A stretch of 64,000 bases of DNA from Erysipelotrichaceae bacterium (lineage in GTDB: Bacteria > Bacillota_I > Bacilli_A > Erysipelotrichales > Erysipelotrichaceae), in the NCBI GenBank assembly GCA_030528645.1, contig JAUMYM010000001.1:122257-186256 (forward strand), written 5' to 3'. Position numbers and translations under genes: made by a program. The notes below the pieces were generated by a model. It saw nothing but the letters and a program-made list of their open reading frames with translations, had not been told where the DNA came from and made no database searches. Shown here one piece after another: positions 17,711 to 25,878 of the stretch (position 1 is its first letter; each line of letters starts with the position of its first letter).

Positions 17711-17715
17711 AACTT

Positions 17716-17756
17716 CTCCTTGTTTTGTTTATAGTCAGGTAGTTGCGACTGACTCT
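17716..17756 (-). ncRNA. PreQ1-I riboswitch
   Basis: On the minus strand the leader has a P1 stem AGTCAG with CTGACT around TCGCAACTAC, then ATAAACAAAACAAGGAG. The stem, the C-rich loop and the A-rich tail that forms the pseudoknot match the preQ1 class I aptamer, including the type with GUCGCA in the loop. The tail runs into the AAGGAG Shine-Dalgarno of queT, so ligand binding likely hides it and blocks translation. A TATACT -10 element sits at 17761-17766, inside the gap after the NUDIX gene. Confidence 0.88.
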
Positions 17757-17775
17757 GTAAAGTATAACACACTTT

Positions 17776-18303
17776 TTACTTCATAACATTAGAATATAAG
17801 TGATACGCCAAAATAATTGTTTTTGCATCCTTAATCAAACCACTTTTAATCGCATCCATAATTTCACTTAACGTTAATTTACAAACTTCTAACTGTTCAT
17901 CCTGATCAAGAGCTTGCTTCGTATAAGAATCTACCTTAGCACTATACATATAAATCTTTTCATTACAATAACCACAGGTAGGAATCATATAACCATACTC
18001 TTTTACATCTTTAACAATGACTCCAACTTCCTCATGACTTTCACGAACAATCGCATCCAACGGACTTTCATTTAACTCTAACTTACCAGCAGGAAACTCT
18101 AATAACTCTTCCCCTACTGCATAACGATATTGTTTTACCATGAAATACGTACCATCAAAATCTTCAATGGCAATGGTAGCACCCCCATGGTGATTCACCA
18201 CTTCTCGACTACCCACTCTACCACTATCAAGCAACACATCATCTTGATAGACATCAATAATTTTACCCTCAAAAACCGTATTGCGTTTTATTAATTTTTC
18301 CAT
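17776..18303 (-). CDS. NUDIX hydrolase, ADP-ribose pyrophosphatase-like
   Basis: A complete NUDIX box is present: GKLELNESPLDAIVRE through EEVGV, fitting GX5EX7REUXEEXGU (about residues 81-103). The segment preceding it (EELLEFPAG) is typical of ADP-ribose pyrophosphatases, which hydrolyse ADP-ribose to AMP and ribose 5-phosphate. I start at 18303 (MEKLIKRNTVFEG) because AGAGGG lies seven bases ahead. A TATAAT -10 element on the minus strand at 18320-18325 overlaps the alternative upstream start, favouring the shorter protein. It sits between queT and the restriction-modification pair. Confidence 0.9.
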   Translation of the reverse strand: MEKLIKRNTVFEGKIIDVYQDDVLLDSGRVGSREVVNHHGGATIAIEDFDGTYFMVKQYRYAVGEELLEFPAGKLELNESPLDAIVRESHEEVGVIVKDVKEYGYMIPTCGYCNEKIYMYSAKVDSYTKQALDQDEQLEVCKLTLSEIMDAIKSGLIKDAKTIILAYHLYSNVMK

Positions 18304-18363
18304 ATTATCCCTCTTATCCATTATAACATTGCAACAAAAGAATCTAATGATTACCAGTAGATA

Positions 18364-19749
18364 TTATTCTTTCTCAAAAATATTTGATAATTGTTTTTCC
18401 ATTTGACTAATTAAATTAACCACTAACGCATTACCCATCATAAAACGTCTTTTATTTAAAGGAACCTCAATAATCTTTCCATCAACAATTGCTTCTTTAG
18501 TCCAATCACTTGGAAATCCTTGAATACGCTCCATTTCTATGGGTGTTAAAAGTCTGATTTCACCTGTTTTTTTATCTTTAACAATATGGGTTGATCTACT
18601 AAACCCACCCTCATTTGTAAGCATTGTTCTTGCTGGCTTATTATATGCATCAATCATTGATATTGCCCCTTCGGAATAGATATAACTATGACCTTCTTTA
18701 CTTTTTCTTGGCAATTTTTTCCCACCTTTTATATACTGCCATGTTTTCCTTTTTTCTATAGGCAATCTTTCTTTTGTCTCATCACTACGTGTAATATTTT
18801 TATCTGTATAGTATAACTTATTCTTAGGAATAAAAAATGTTTCTGAAACATATCCATCTTCCAAAATGTCACCTAAAGTAATTTGATTATCTCCATAATT
18901 AGGTTCTGTTTTTGATGTATAGATAATTCCATCTTTCATAAACCCACTATTTTCAAATTTAAAATGAAAATGGCTTGACACTTCTCCAATTTCATTTGGC
19001 AATATAGCTGTTTTTATTTTAGGATTTTCTAAGTCAACAATAGGAAAACTATTTACAAAAAAACCTGCTGAAAAAATTATTTTTTGAGCACTTAATAAAC
19101 GTAGATTTTCTTCATCTGATAAGCGATATTTAGTATTCTTACTAATTCTTTTTGCATATTTAGTATCGTTTCGATAAGCAAAGATGAATATTCTCTTACG
19201 TCTTTGTTGATAACCATATTCAGCAGCATTAATAACACGCCACTCTACGGAATAACCTAAATCTTGAAAACACGCAAGAATAACACCGAAATCTCTTCCT
19301 CTTTGTCTAGCTGGACTTTTAATCAATCTATCTACATTCTCAAGTAATACAAAAGCTGGTTTTTTAGTTTCCAGAATATCTCTAATGTCCCACCATAAAA
19401 CACCTTTTTTGCCTTCTAATCCCTTTGACGTTGCTAAAGAAGAGGCTACAGAATAATCTTGACAAGGAAATCCACCAACCAATAAATTATGATCTGGTAC
19501 ATCTTTTTTATTAACTGAGTTTATATCAACATTTGTTGTATCATTTCCTTGTAAATCCAAACAAGTTTCAAATCTATTTACATAACAACTATGTGCCCAC
19601 TGCGTAGTTTTCTCTAGTGGTTCCCATTGACTAAACCAAGTTGTTTTCCACTTTTCATTCTTGTTTTTATCTTCAATGCTCATAATGTGATTTAAACCAC
19701 ATCGAAATCCACCAACACCTGCAAATAATTCGCAAACAGTTTTTTTCAT
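18364..19749 (-). CDS. DNA (cytosine-5) methyltransferase, type II R-M partner
   Basis: The 461-residue enzyme has all main C5-methyltransferase motifs: motif I (ELFAGVGGFRCG, residues 7-18), motif IV with the catalytic Cys (GGFPCQDYSVA), motif VI (LLENVDRL), motif VIII (QQRRKRIFIF), and motifs IX-X (GFPSDW, then GNALVV). The variable region between VIII and IX gives sequence specificity. It most likely protects GATC, given the Sau3AI-like nuclease encoded 105 bases upstream. Protection of host DNA is its expected role. The gene has an AGGAG Shine-Dalgarno. The pair lies between housekeeping genes, suggesting insertion by transfer. Confidence 0.93.
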   Translation of the reverse strand: MKKTVCELFAGVGGFRCGLNHIMSIEDKNKNEKWKTTWFSQWEPLEKTTQWAHSCYVNRFETCLDLQGNDTTNVDINSVNKKDVPDHNLLVGGFPCQDYSVASSLATSKGLEGKKGVLWWDIRDILETKKPAFVLLENVDRLIKSPARQRGRDFGVILACFQDLGYSVEWRVINAAEYGYQQRRKRIFIFAYRNDTKYAKRISKNTKYRLSDEENLRLLSAQKIIFSAGFFVNSFPIVDLENPKIKTAILPNEIGEVSSHFHFKFENSGFMKDGIIYTSKTEPNYGDNQITLGDILEDGYVSETFFIPKNKLYYTDKNITRSDETKERLPIEKRKTWQYIKGGKKLPRKSKEGHSYIYSEGAISMIDAYNKPARTMLTNEGGFSRSTHIVKDKKTGEIRLLTPIEMERIQGFPSDWTKEAIVDGKIIEVPLNKRRFMMGNALVVNLISQMEKQLSNIFEKE

Positions 19750-19854
19750 GTAATATACTCCTAAAATTCTACTTATTAACTCTTTAATAGATTATACCAT
19801 TGAGATAAAATTCGATCAACTACTTTAATCCATTTCTATTAAGAAATTTATACT

Positions 19855-21291
19855 TTATACATCCTTTTTCAAATCATCACTAATTTGACTATAAATATAG
19901 CTATTATTTAACCAAAAACACTGCTTTGTATAATATCTTCCATCCGGCAACACATAGGTATCTTTTGCATTTTGACCATGCGGTCTGACGTGACTCACTT
20001 TATTTTCAGATTGTTTTGGAAGATTGTTATGGCTTTTTCCATGTTTATCTACGGTAATTATTAACCCATCCTGAATAACTTGTTTTGTTTTTTTCCAAAC
20101 TTTCTTTACATCTCCTTCAAGATCTGTATACGGAATATTCCAAAACTGCGCTCCCATCAATTCTAAAACGTCATCCTTGTTAAATTTATAGACAACAAAC
20201 AAGAAACGTGTTTCTCTAAGATAATTACCAAACGTAGAATCTTCCCATACTTCTTGAATAAGTTCTACAAACTTGAAATTTGGAAATGACATATTCTCTT
20301 TAATTCTATTGTTTTTTCCTATACGAATAGATTTCACTACAATATTGGCTTTTACGAATTCTTCTGCATGATTGCCCTTTATTCCTAACATACGATAAGC
20401 GATTATTGCTTCAAGATTTTTAGGTTTTTTTGATCCATTCACTTGAAAAAGTGCACATAACTTTTCTAATGTATATCCTCGATATTGATTAATTTGTTTT
20501 ACAACATAATCTTCAAATGAATCAACTCTTTGATTTGTAATAATGGATTCATACGTTTCTTTCCCAGGAACAATATATGTATTCAATACATATGTCATGT
20601 ATGACGTTTTAAATGTAAAAGCTCTAGGTTTGGCAAGTTCTTCGCTAAAAGGTTGTCCTCTTCTATCTTCAGAAGAGGCAGCTTTAGGCGCAGCACCTAA
20701 ATATAAGGTGTCTCCTTCTGACAATTCATGGGCTTTTCCCGCTTTTATTTTGTCTACAATAACTTCAAAGTCATGACGAATGATATCAATGTCCTGTTTT
20801 GGAGGAGTAAATAAACTTGCATATCCTATACGATAATCTAAATTAGACACCACTTCTTTTTGATATAGATAATAAATTAATAAAATTAGTTTAGATTTGC
20901 TCCAAAGATGACTCGTTTCAAAATTTTCATTTACAACAGAAAAATAATCAATCATAGATAAAACTAATCTTTCTTTCGCTGATAAACTACCGTTTTGATT
21001 TTTTTTATAAGGTGTTACTTTTAATTCGACTCCTGCTTCATAGAAATCAGCTCTAGATTCACTGTTACAAGCATAATTAAAAAATTTTTCTTCTATAATT
21101 TGACCTAAACCACCTTTATTTCTGTGATTTAATGAGATAGATGTTGCATTGTAAGTGGAAGGTTCATCCAATAATATACCTGAATTTCCTTCTTCATATT
21201 CCTGTACTACATCTCTAAATGTTTTTCCTATTAATTTTTTTGCATATGCTTCAATCGATGAAGGATTTTTTTTATCATAATTATTATTCAT
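19855..21291 (-). CDS. Type II restriction endonuclease, Sau3AI family (MutH-like)
   Basis: The 478-residue protein matches Sau3AI in length and plan: an N-terminal MutH-like nuclease and a C-terminal regulatory copy. The catalytic triad is Asp82, Glu89 and Lys91 (DFYEAGVELK), with the same spacing as MutH (D, +7 E, +2 K) and Glu67/68 as a further candidate ligand. The conserved GKAHELSEGDTLYLGA motif is also present. Family members cut GATC when its cytosine is unmethylated. The gene sits upstream of the C5-methyltransferase in the same direction and has an AAGGGTG Shine-Dalgarno. The specificity GATC is inferred from family membership. Confidence 0.92.
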   Translation of the reverse strand: MNNNYDKKNPSSIEAYAKKLIGKTFRDVVQEYEEGNSGILLDEPSTYNATSISLNHRNKGGLGQIIEEKFFNYACNSESRADFYEAGVELKVTPYKKNQNGSLSAKERLVLSMIDYFSVVNENFETSHLWSKSKLILLIYYLYQKEVVSNLDYRIGYASLFTPPKQDIDIIRHDFEVIVDKIKAGKAHELSEGDTLYLGAAPKAASSEDRRGQPFSEELAKPRAFTFKTSYMTYVLNTYIVPGKETYESIITNQRVDSFEDYVVKQINQYRGYTLEKLCALFQVNGSKKPKNLEAIIAYRMLGIKGNHAEEFVKANIVVKSIRIGKNNRIKENMSFPNFKFVELIQEVWEDSTFGNYLRETRFLFVVYKFNKDDVLELMGAQFWNIPYTDLEGDVKKVWKKTKQVIQDGLIITVDKHGKSHNNLPKQSENKVSHVRPHGQNAKDTYVLPDGRYYTKQCFWLNNSYIYSQISDDLKKDV

Positions 21292-21372
21292 ACATTTACA
21301 CCCTTACTTTTATTATTATAGTAGCAAAATCTATGTAGATTTTATCATATACACAAACAATTTCAATGAATA

Positions 21373-21408
21373 GGAATAATTTACGTGGTTAGCCACCTTT
21401 TTTATTCC
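21373..21408. other. Isolated hairpin between the R-M pair and the metal-transport operon
   Basis: GGAATAA pairs with TTATTCC, and inside it GTGG pairs with CCAC around TTAG, with symmetrical 5-base internal loops (36 bases overall). There is a weak T-run on the + strand. It could be a terminator for the metal operon, an insertion remnant or a boundary of the R-M insertion. The rest of 21292-21543 shows no gene. Confidence 0.4.
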
Positions 21409-21543
21409 ATCTTTCTGTTTTCATATTGACTATCACTTATTAAACAAGAAAAAGCGTTCAAATCTCTAACTTGTCCCAAAATACTGAAATGAATTTAAAA
21501 CAGTTATAAAAAGGAACATTTACTATGTTAAACAAAAAACTCG

Positions 21544-22176
21544 TTATGACTCTACATAAATCAAACGAGCTATTGATGTTGGTACTTGTATTTCTTTCCC
21601 CTTTACAACAATGATATAGACATCTTCGTTGCGATTAATATCAATAATTTCTAAAGCATCTTGTAAATGTAAATCATGTTGATCCATAAAGTCTAGAATT
21701 TCTTCTTCATCACTGACTGCCATAATCGTAAGTTTTTCTTTAATCGACTTACTGTTTAATGCTGCATAAGTAATTTCATTGGCATTTTCATAAATAATAG
21801 CTCCATGTGGACACGTTTTAGGATGACTTAAAAAGGCATTTAAACGCTCTTTTAACAACGGTGTTGTCGCATGTTCCAACAGTTCTGCTTGCGCATGCAC
21901 CTCTTGCCAAGAAAAGCCTAAATGCTTCACTAAAAAGAACTCCCATAAACGATGTTTTGATATTAAGTCTTTACTTAATGCTAGTCCTACCTTAGTCAAA
22001 AGGATTTCATTGTCTATGATCTCAATGAAACCCTCTTTTTTTAATTTTCTTAACATTTCACTTACAGAACTCGCTTTGATGTTGAAATGCTCAGAAATCA
22101 TTTTATTCGTTACTTTACCATGTCTTAAGTAAAGCTCATGTATTAATTTAATGTAATCTTCTTGATTTTTTGTCAT
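21544..22176 (-). CDS. DtxR/MntR-family metal-dependent transcriptional regulator
   Basis: The roughly 210-residue protein has an N-terminal winged helix (QEDYIKLIHELYLRHGKVTNKMISEHF, then ASSVSEMLRKLKKEGFIE), a dimerisation/metal domain with the EVH-type and HATTP/H motifs seen in MntR (WQEVHAQAELLEHATT), and a C-terminal SH3-like FeoA domain (about 140-210). This matches DtxR-family repressors that bind Mn or Fe and shut off metal uptake. I start at 22176; the GTG six bases upstream is less likely. It is the last gene of the metal ABC operon and overlaps the permease gene. It probably binds the inverted repeat upstream of the operon. Confidence 0.92.
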   Translation of the reverse strand: MTKNQEDYIKLIHELYLRHGKVTNKMISEHFNIKASSVSEMLRKLKKEGFIEIIDNEILLTKVGLALSKDLISKHRLWEFFLVKHLGFSWQEVHAQAELLEHATTPLLKERLNAFLSHPKTCPHGAIIYENANEITYAALNSKSIKEKLTIMAVSDEEEILDFMDQHDLHLQDALEIIDINRNEDVYIIVVKGKEIQVPTSIARLIYVES

Positions 22177-23254
22177 ATCCACTACCCAATACTTCTTTTA
22201 TACGCAAAAATCCTTGATCTGTCAATTGGTAGATAGAAAGTTCATCGTTGTTCTCTACATAATTATGTTGATATGCTTGATGTAAATAGGCTTGAAATTT
22301 CTTCGTTGTCCAATTTAAATGCGTATGAATTGTTTGATAACCCAATTCTTTTGTATTGTCTTGGTGCTTATACAAATGCATCAACAATAAGTTTAGATTC
22401 AATTCTTTTAAATGTTGATACTTACGATATTTATGAGCCAACAACCCTTGTGGATTAATGATTAACATAACAATCAACATCACCATTAAGACAAAAGCTA
22501 AGCTTCCTGATAAAGATACATTGTATGTAATCCCAATATGGAAACCCAACACACTACCAATCACACTAAATAACATTGTAAAAAACATCAAAGACTTCAA
22601 CGTTTTAGTAATCATTAAAGCAATACACACCGGTGTAACAAAATAACAGATAACCAAAATTGCCCCAACACTATCAAAAGCAATTACAGTTGTCATAGCG
22701 GTAAGCACCATTAAACCATTAAAGATACCTTTACTCTTAATGCCTTGTAATTTAGCATAATCTTCATCAAAAATCGCTACTTTTAATGGACGATAGAAAA
22801 TCATAATATAAATCACATTAACAAGAAACATCATTGCCAATAACACAAATGATTTTGGTAAATGAAACATACGAATAAACGGTGTAAATAAGGCATTCCC
22901 CATTAACACAATATCCACATCAATATGAGCATTCTTTAAAAACTTAGTAATGATAATAACCGCTATCGAAAAGAACAACGGAAAGACAACCGCTAAAGCT
23001 TGATCTTTGCTCACTAACTTTTTATTAGCCAGCAATTCGGTAAGCCATACCGTAAATAAACCAAAGATACTTGCCCCTGCAATTAATAAAACCGTATTAA
23101 ACTCTCCGATTAACATAAAGGCTAAAACAATCCCCAATAAAATCGAATGACTTAACGCATCAATGGTCATCGATAAATTTCTCAAGACTAAAAATGGAGC
23201 TAAAATCCCTGTGGCTAATGAAGCCATCACTAATACCATTAAGACCTCACGCAT
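22148..23254 (-). CDS. Metal ABC importer permease with C-terminal winged-helix-like extension
   Basis: The 368-residue permease has about eight helices of the ABC-3 (ZnuB/MntC) family, with the coupling segment DEDYAKLQGIKSKGIFN. Beyond residue ~275 an extra cytoplasmic domain of about 90 residues looks like a winged helix (LNLNLLLMHLYKHQDN, then YVENNDELSIYQLTDQGFLRI). Some MntC-type permeases in Bacilli also carry such a tail. It overlaps the other permease by 8 bases and the regulator by 29. The two permeases probably form a heterodimeric channel. Confidence 0.92.
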   Translation of the reverse strand: MREVLMVLVMASLATGILAPFLVLRNLSMTIDALSHSILLGIVLAFMLIGEFNTVLLIAGASIFGLFTVWLTELLANKKLVSKDQALAVVFPLFFSIAVIIITKFLKNAHIDVDIVLMGNALFTPFIRMFHLPKSFVLLAMMFLVNVIYIMIFYRPLKVAIFDEDYAKLQGIKSKGIFNGLMVLTAMTTVIAFDSVGAILVICYFVTPVCIALMITKTLKSLMFFTMLFSVIGSVLGFHIGITYNVSLSGSLAFVLMVMLIVMLIINPQGLLAHKYRKYQHLKELNLNLLLMHLYKHQDNTKELGYQTIHTHLNWTTKKFQAYLHQAYQHNYVENNDELSIYQLTDQGFLRIKEVLGSGYDKKSRRLH

Positions 23255-24104
23255 GTTTTCTACCTCTCAATCCATATTTACCAAACACCATTGATAGTAA
23301 ACACATAAAGGCTAAAACAACAATGATGGTTGGCCCTGTTGAAAGTCCACTATTTGTCGCACTTAAATATACTCCAATACATGTCGCTACACTAGAAGAA
23401 ACACTGGCAATGATTAAGACATTTGATAATTTCTTACTATGTTGATTCGCTAATAAGCATGGTAATGTCAAAAACGAAGAAATTAAAATAGCACCAATCG
23501 TCTTTAATCCAATCGTAATAATTAACACCATCATAACCAATAATACAAGATTAATAAAACGTGTATTTACACCCGAAGTAAACGCATAATCTTGATCAAA
23601 AATAACCATCTTAATTTGTCGATAAAAGAGAATCAATAATAATAAAATTACAATAGACACTCCTAAAATAATATACACATCTTCTTTACGAATAAATGCC
23701 GCTAATCCAAATACATAATTCTTTAAACCGGCTGAAGTTACCTTCTTTAAGATTTCACTTCCTTGAATGTATGTCTTTAACATTAACCCCAAGCCAAAAA
23801 AGCCACTTAACACAATTGCCAAAGCAGCATCCATTGTAATTCTTTTATTTGTTGTAATTAAATTAATCGTAAAATACGCTAAAATACCACTAATAAAAAC
23901 ACCAATCAATAGGAAAAACGGATTACGACTCTGCGTCAAAATAAACGCCAAACACACTCCAGGATATGTCGCATGTCCAATCGCATCCCCAACTAAACTT
24001 TGTCCTTTATAAACACTAAAACAGCCAACAATACTTGATACAATCGCTAAAAGTAAAACACCCGCTAAAACAACAAGAAAATCATACGATAAAAGAATCT
24101 TCAT
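23247..24104 (-). CDS. Metal ABC importer permease
   Basis: The roughly 285-residue protein has seven or eight helices of the ABC-3 family: the start MKILLSYDFLVVLAGVLLLAIVSSIVGCFSVYKGQSLVGDAIGHATYPG is typical of the ZnuB/MntC permeases, with DQDYAFTSGVNTRFIN as the coupling loop. I start at 24104, where an AAGGTG lies ten bases upstream, rather than at the TTG nine bases earlier. It overlaps the ATPase gene end, so translation is coupled. Confidence 0.92.
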   Translation of the reverse strand: MKILLSYDFLVVLAGVLLLAIVSSIVGCFSVYKGQSLVGDAIGHATYPGVCLAFILTQSRNPFFLLIGVFISGILAYFTINLITTNKRITMDAALAIVLSGFFGLGLMLKTYIQGSEILKKVTSAGLKNYVFGLAAFIRKEDVYIILGVSIVILLLLILFYRQIKMVIFDQDYAFTSGVNTRFINLVLLVMMVLIITIGLKTIGAILISSFLTLPCLLANQHSKKLSNVLIIASVSSSVATCIGVYLSATNSGLSTGPTIIVVLAFMCLLSMVFGKYGLRGRKHA

Positions 24105-24807
24105 TGATCTCAAACACCTTATTTATATTTTCTTTGGTAAAAACGTCGTTTAATGCTCCATGTATCGCGATGTATCGATTGATAAGAATCACATGATCAA
24201 AATACTTTTCAACCGTATTTAAATCATGATGCACACAAATAATTGTCTTTCCTTCTTTTTGTAACTGTTTTACTTTATCCATAATGATTTTTTCGCTGAC
24301 TTTATCTACTCCGGCTAAAGGCTCATCCATAATTAGAACATCCGTATCTTGTACTAAGCAACGTGCAATAAAGACACGCTGTTTTTGTCCACCACTTAAC
24401 TGCATAATATGACGATCCTTTAAATCCAATAGATTCATCTGTCTTAAGGCATCAATCGCCTTTTCTTTTTCTTCTTTACTAACCTTTTTAAAAGGTCCCA
24501 AATTTTGATAACGTCCCATTAACACAACTTCAAATACAGTAATTGGAAATTGCCAATTCACACTATTGTGTTGAGGAACATAAGCAATCTTACTCAACTG
24601 CTTACTTACAGGCAAGTCAAAGAGTGTTATACGACCCGATAGCGGCTTAATAAATCCTAAAATACTCTTTAGTAACGTGGATTTTCCTGCCCCATTTGGA
24701 CCAATGATCGCTGTAATACTATTCTCTACTACATCGACATCAATATCCCATAAAACAGGCTTATCTCCATAGCTGACACTTAAGTCTTCTACATGTATAA
24801 CACTCAT
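24082..24807 (-). CDS. Metal ABC importer ATPase (ZnuC/MntB-like)
   Basis: The 241-residue ATPase has Walker A (GPNGAGKST near residue 36), a Q-loop (VPQHNSVNW), the signature LSGGQKQR, Walker B (VLIMDEP) and the switch His (CVHHDLN). This is the compact form of the zinc/manganese importers. It is second in the operon, 20 bases after the binding-protein gene. Manganese or zinc is the usual cargo; the DtxR-type regulator points more to manganese. Confidence 0.93.
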   Translation of the reverse strand: MSVIHVEDLSVSYGDKPVLWDIDVDVVENSITAIIGPNGAGKSTLLKSILGFIKPLSGRITLFDLPVSKQLSKIAYVPQHNSVNWQFPITVFEVVLMGRYQNLGPFKKVSKEEKEKAIDALRQMNLLDLKDRHIMQLSGGQKQRVFIARCLVQDTDVLIMDEPLAGVDKVSEKIIMDKVKQLQKEGKTIICVHHDLNTVEKYFDHVILINRYIAIHGALNDVFTKENINKVFEINEDSFIV

Positions 24808-24827
24808 AACTACCTCCTTGGTAACAA

Positions 24828-25781
24828 TTATTTTAAGTTTGTCACCATTAAATCAATATTATGTTTAACCATATCTATATAGTTATCTCCAAATACACCC
24901 TTAGGTGCTAAAGAGTCACTATATAATTCTTGATGTTCTCCTGATACTACTTTAACCTCAAAGCCCTTCGCTTTGCAAGACTCTTTTAATTTTTCCATAC
25001 GAGCTGGATCTGTTGTTGTTTCTGCAAAGATTGCTTTTACTTGGTTTTCAACGATGAAATCTGCTGTTTTTGTTAAGTCTTCAATTGATAATTCAGCATC
25101 TGTACTAACTCCTTGAGGAGCAGCTACTTGAATATCATATTGACGAGCAAAATAACCAAATGCATCGTGTGGAGTAATTAAAATACGTTGACTCTTTTCA
25201 ATCGAACCAATTTGTTGAATACCGTATTCTTTTAATTCATCTAACTTTGTAGCATATGCATCTAAATTTGTTTTTAATACTTCATCTTGTGTAGGTAATA
25301 CTGTCTTTAATGCTTCATATGCATTTGTTGTTGCTTGTTTGTATAATTCAATATCAAACCAGAAATGTGGGTCAACGATTTCATGACCATCTTCTTCCAT
25401 AACTAAAAGGTTTGCTTTATCAAAATTAGCTGTTAAATCAACACCATTTTTCGCTTCTAAAAACTCCAAAATCTTACCTTCAAAATGTAAACCATGATAA
25501 AGGATTAAATCTGCACGATCAAGTTTATTGAAATCTTCAGGCTTAGCTTCATATGTATGTGGATCTTCATTAGCAGGAATAATTACTTCTACTTCTACTA
25601 AATCTTTCGCTAAAACATTTACAATATCTTCTAAGAAACTTGTTGTAACAACGACCACAGGCTTTTTATCTTGCGCTTGTGATTCACTTGCTGTTGAAGG
25701 AGCAGTTGTACTTTCACTCACCTTACTAGTACAACCAACTAAAAAAAGTGCTGCTAATAACGTAATAATAATTTTCTTCAT
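24828..25781 (-). CDS. Metal ABC importer substrate-binding lipoprotein (MntA/ZnuA, cluster A-I)
   Basis: The 317-residue precursor has a lipobox ending LVGCTSK, so Cys17 is lipidated. The mature protein has cluster A-I metal ligands: the His of NEDPHTYEAKP (near residue 76), the His of DPHFWFD (near 140), an Asp/Glu pair in the C-terminal lobe (IFAETTTDP) and a terminal Asp. There is no His-rich loop of the kind found in zinc-specific ZnuA, which mildly favours manganese. The promoter and operator lie directly upstream. It delivers the ion to the permease pair. Confidence 0.92.
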   Translation of the reverse strand: MKKIIITLLAALFLVGCTSKVSESTTAPSTASESQAQDKKPVVVVTTSFLEDIVNVLAKDLVEVEVIIPANEDPHTYEAKPEDFNKLDRADLILYHGLHFEGKILEFLEAKNGVDLTANFDKANLLVMEEDGHEIVDPHFWFDIELYKQATTNAYEALKTVLPTQDEVLKTNLDAYATKLDELKEYGIQQIGSIEKSQRILITPHDAFGYFARQYDIQVAAPQGVSTDAELSIEDLTKTADFIVENQVKAIFAETTTDPARMEKLKESCKAKGFEVKVVSGEHQELYSDSLAPKGVFGDNYIDMVKHNIDLMVTNLK

Positions 25782-25793
25782 ATCTTTCTCCTG

Positions 25794-25840
25794 TTAGGTT
25801 AACCTTACTATATTGTTACACTTACCTAACTTTTTGTCAA
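25794..25840 (-). promoter_or_regulatory. Promoter and DtxR/MntR-type operator of the metal importer
   Basis: On the minus strand TTGACA (25835-25840) and AACAAT (25812-25817) are spaced 17 bases apart. A near-perfect palindrome TAAGGTTAACCTAA (25794-25807) covers the predicted start site. A second half-site GTTAGGTAAG lies in the promoter spacer at 25821-25830. The TTAGG/CCTAA arms are those of DtxR-type boxes. The operon-encoded regulator is the obvious ligand. Confidence 0.7.
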
Positions 25841-25841
25841 C

Positions 25842-25872
25842 AAAAAAGTAGTAGAACAACATTCTACTACTT
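25842..25872 (-). terminator. Terminator of the GH101 gene
   Basis: A stem of 9-11 bp (AAGTAGTAGAA with TTCTACTACTT, loop CAACA) is followed on the minus strand by TTTTTT, just before the metal operon promoter. Confidence 0.85.
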
Positions 25873-25878
25873 ATAAAC

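Noticed and set aside
21460-21540. Possible insertion-sequence remnant before the DtxR gene
   Set aside because: Short AT-rich sequence with no inverted ends or transposase fragment that I can recognise.
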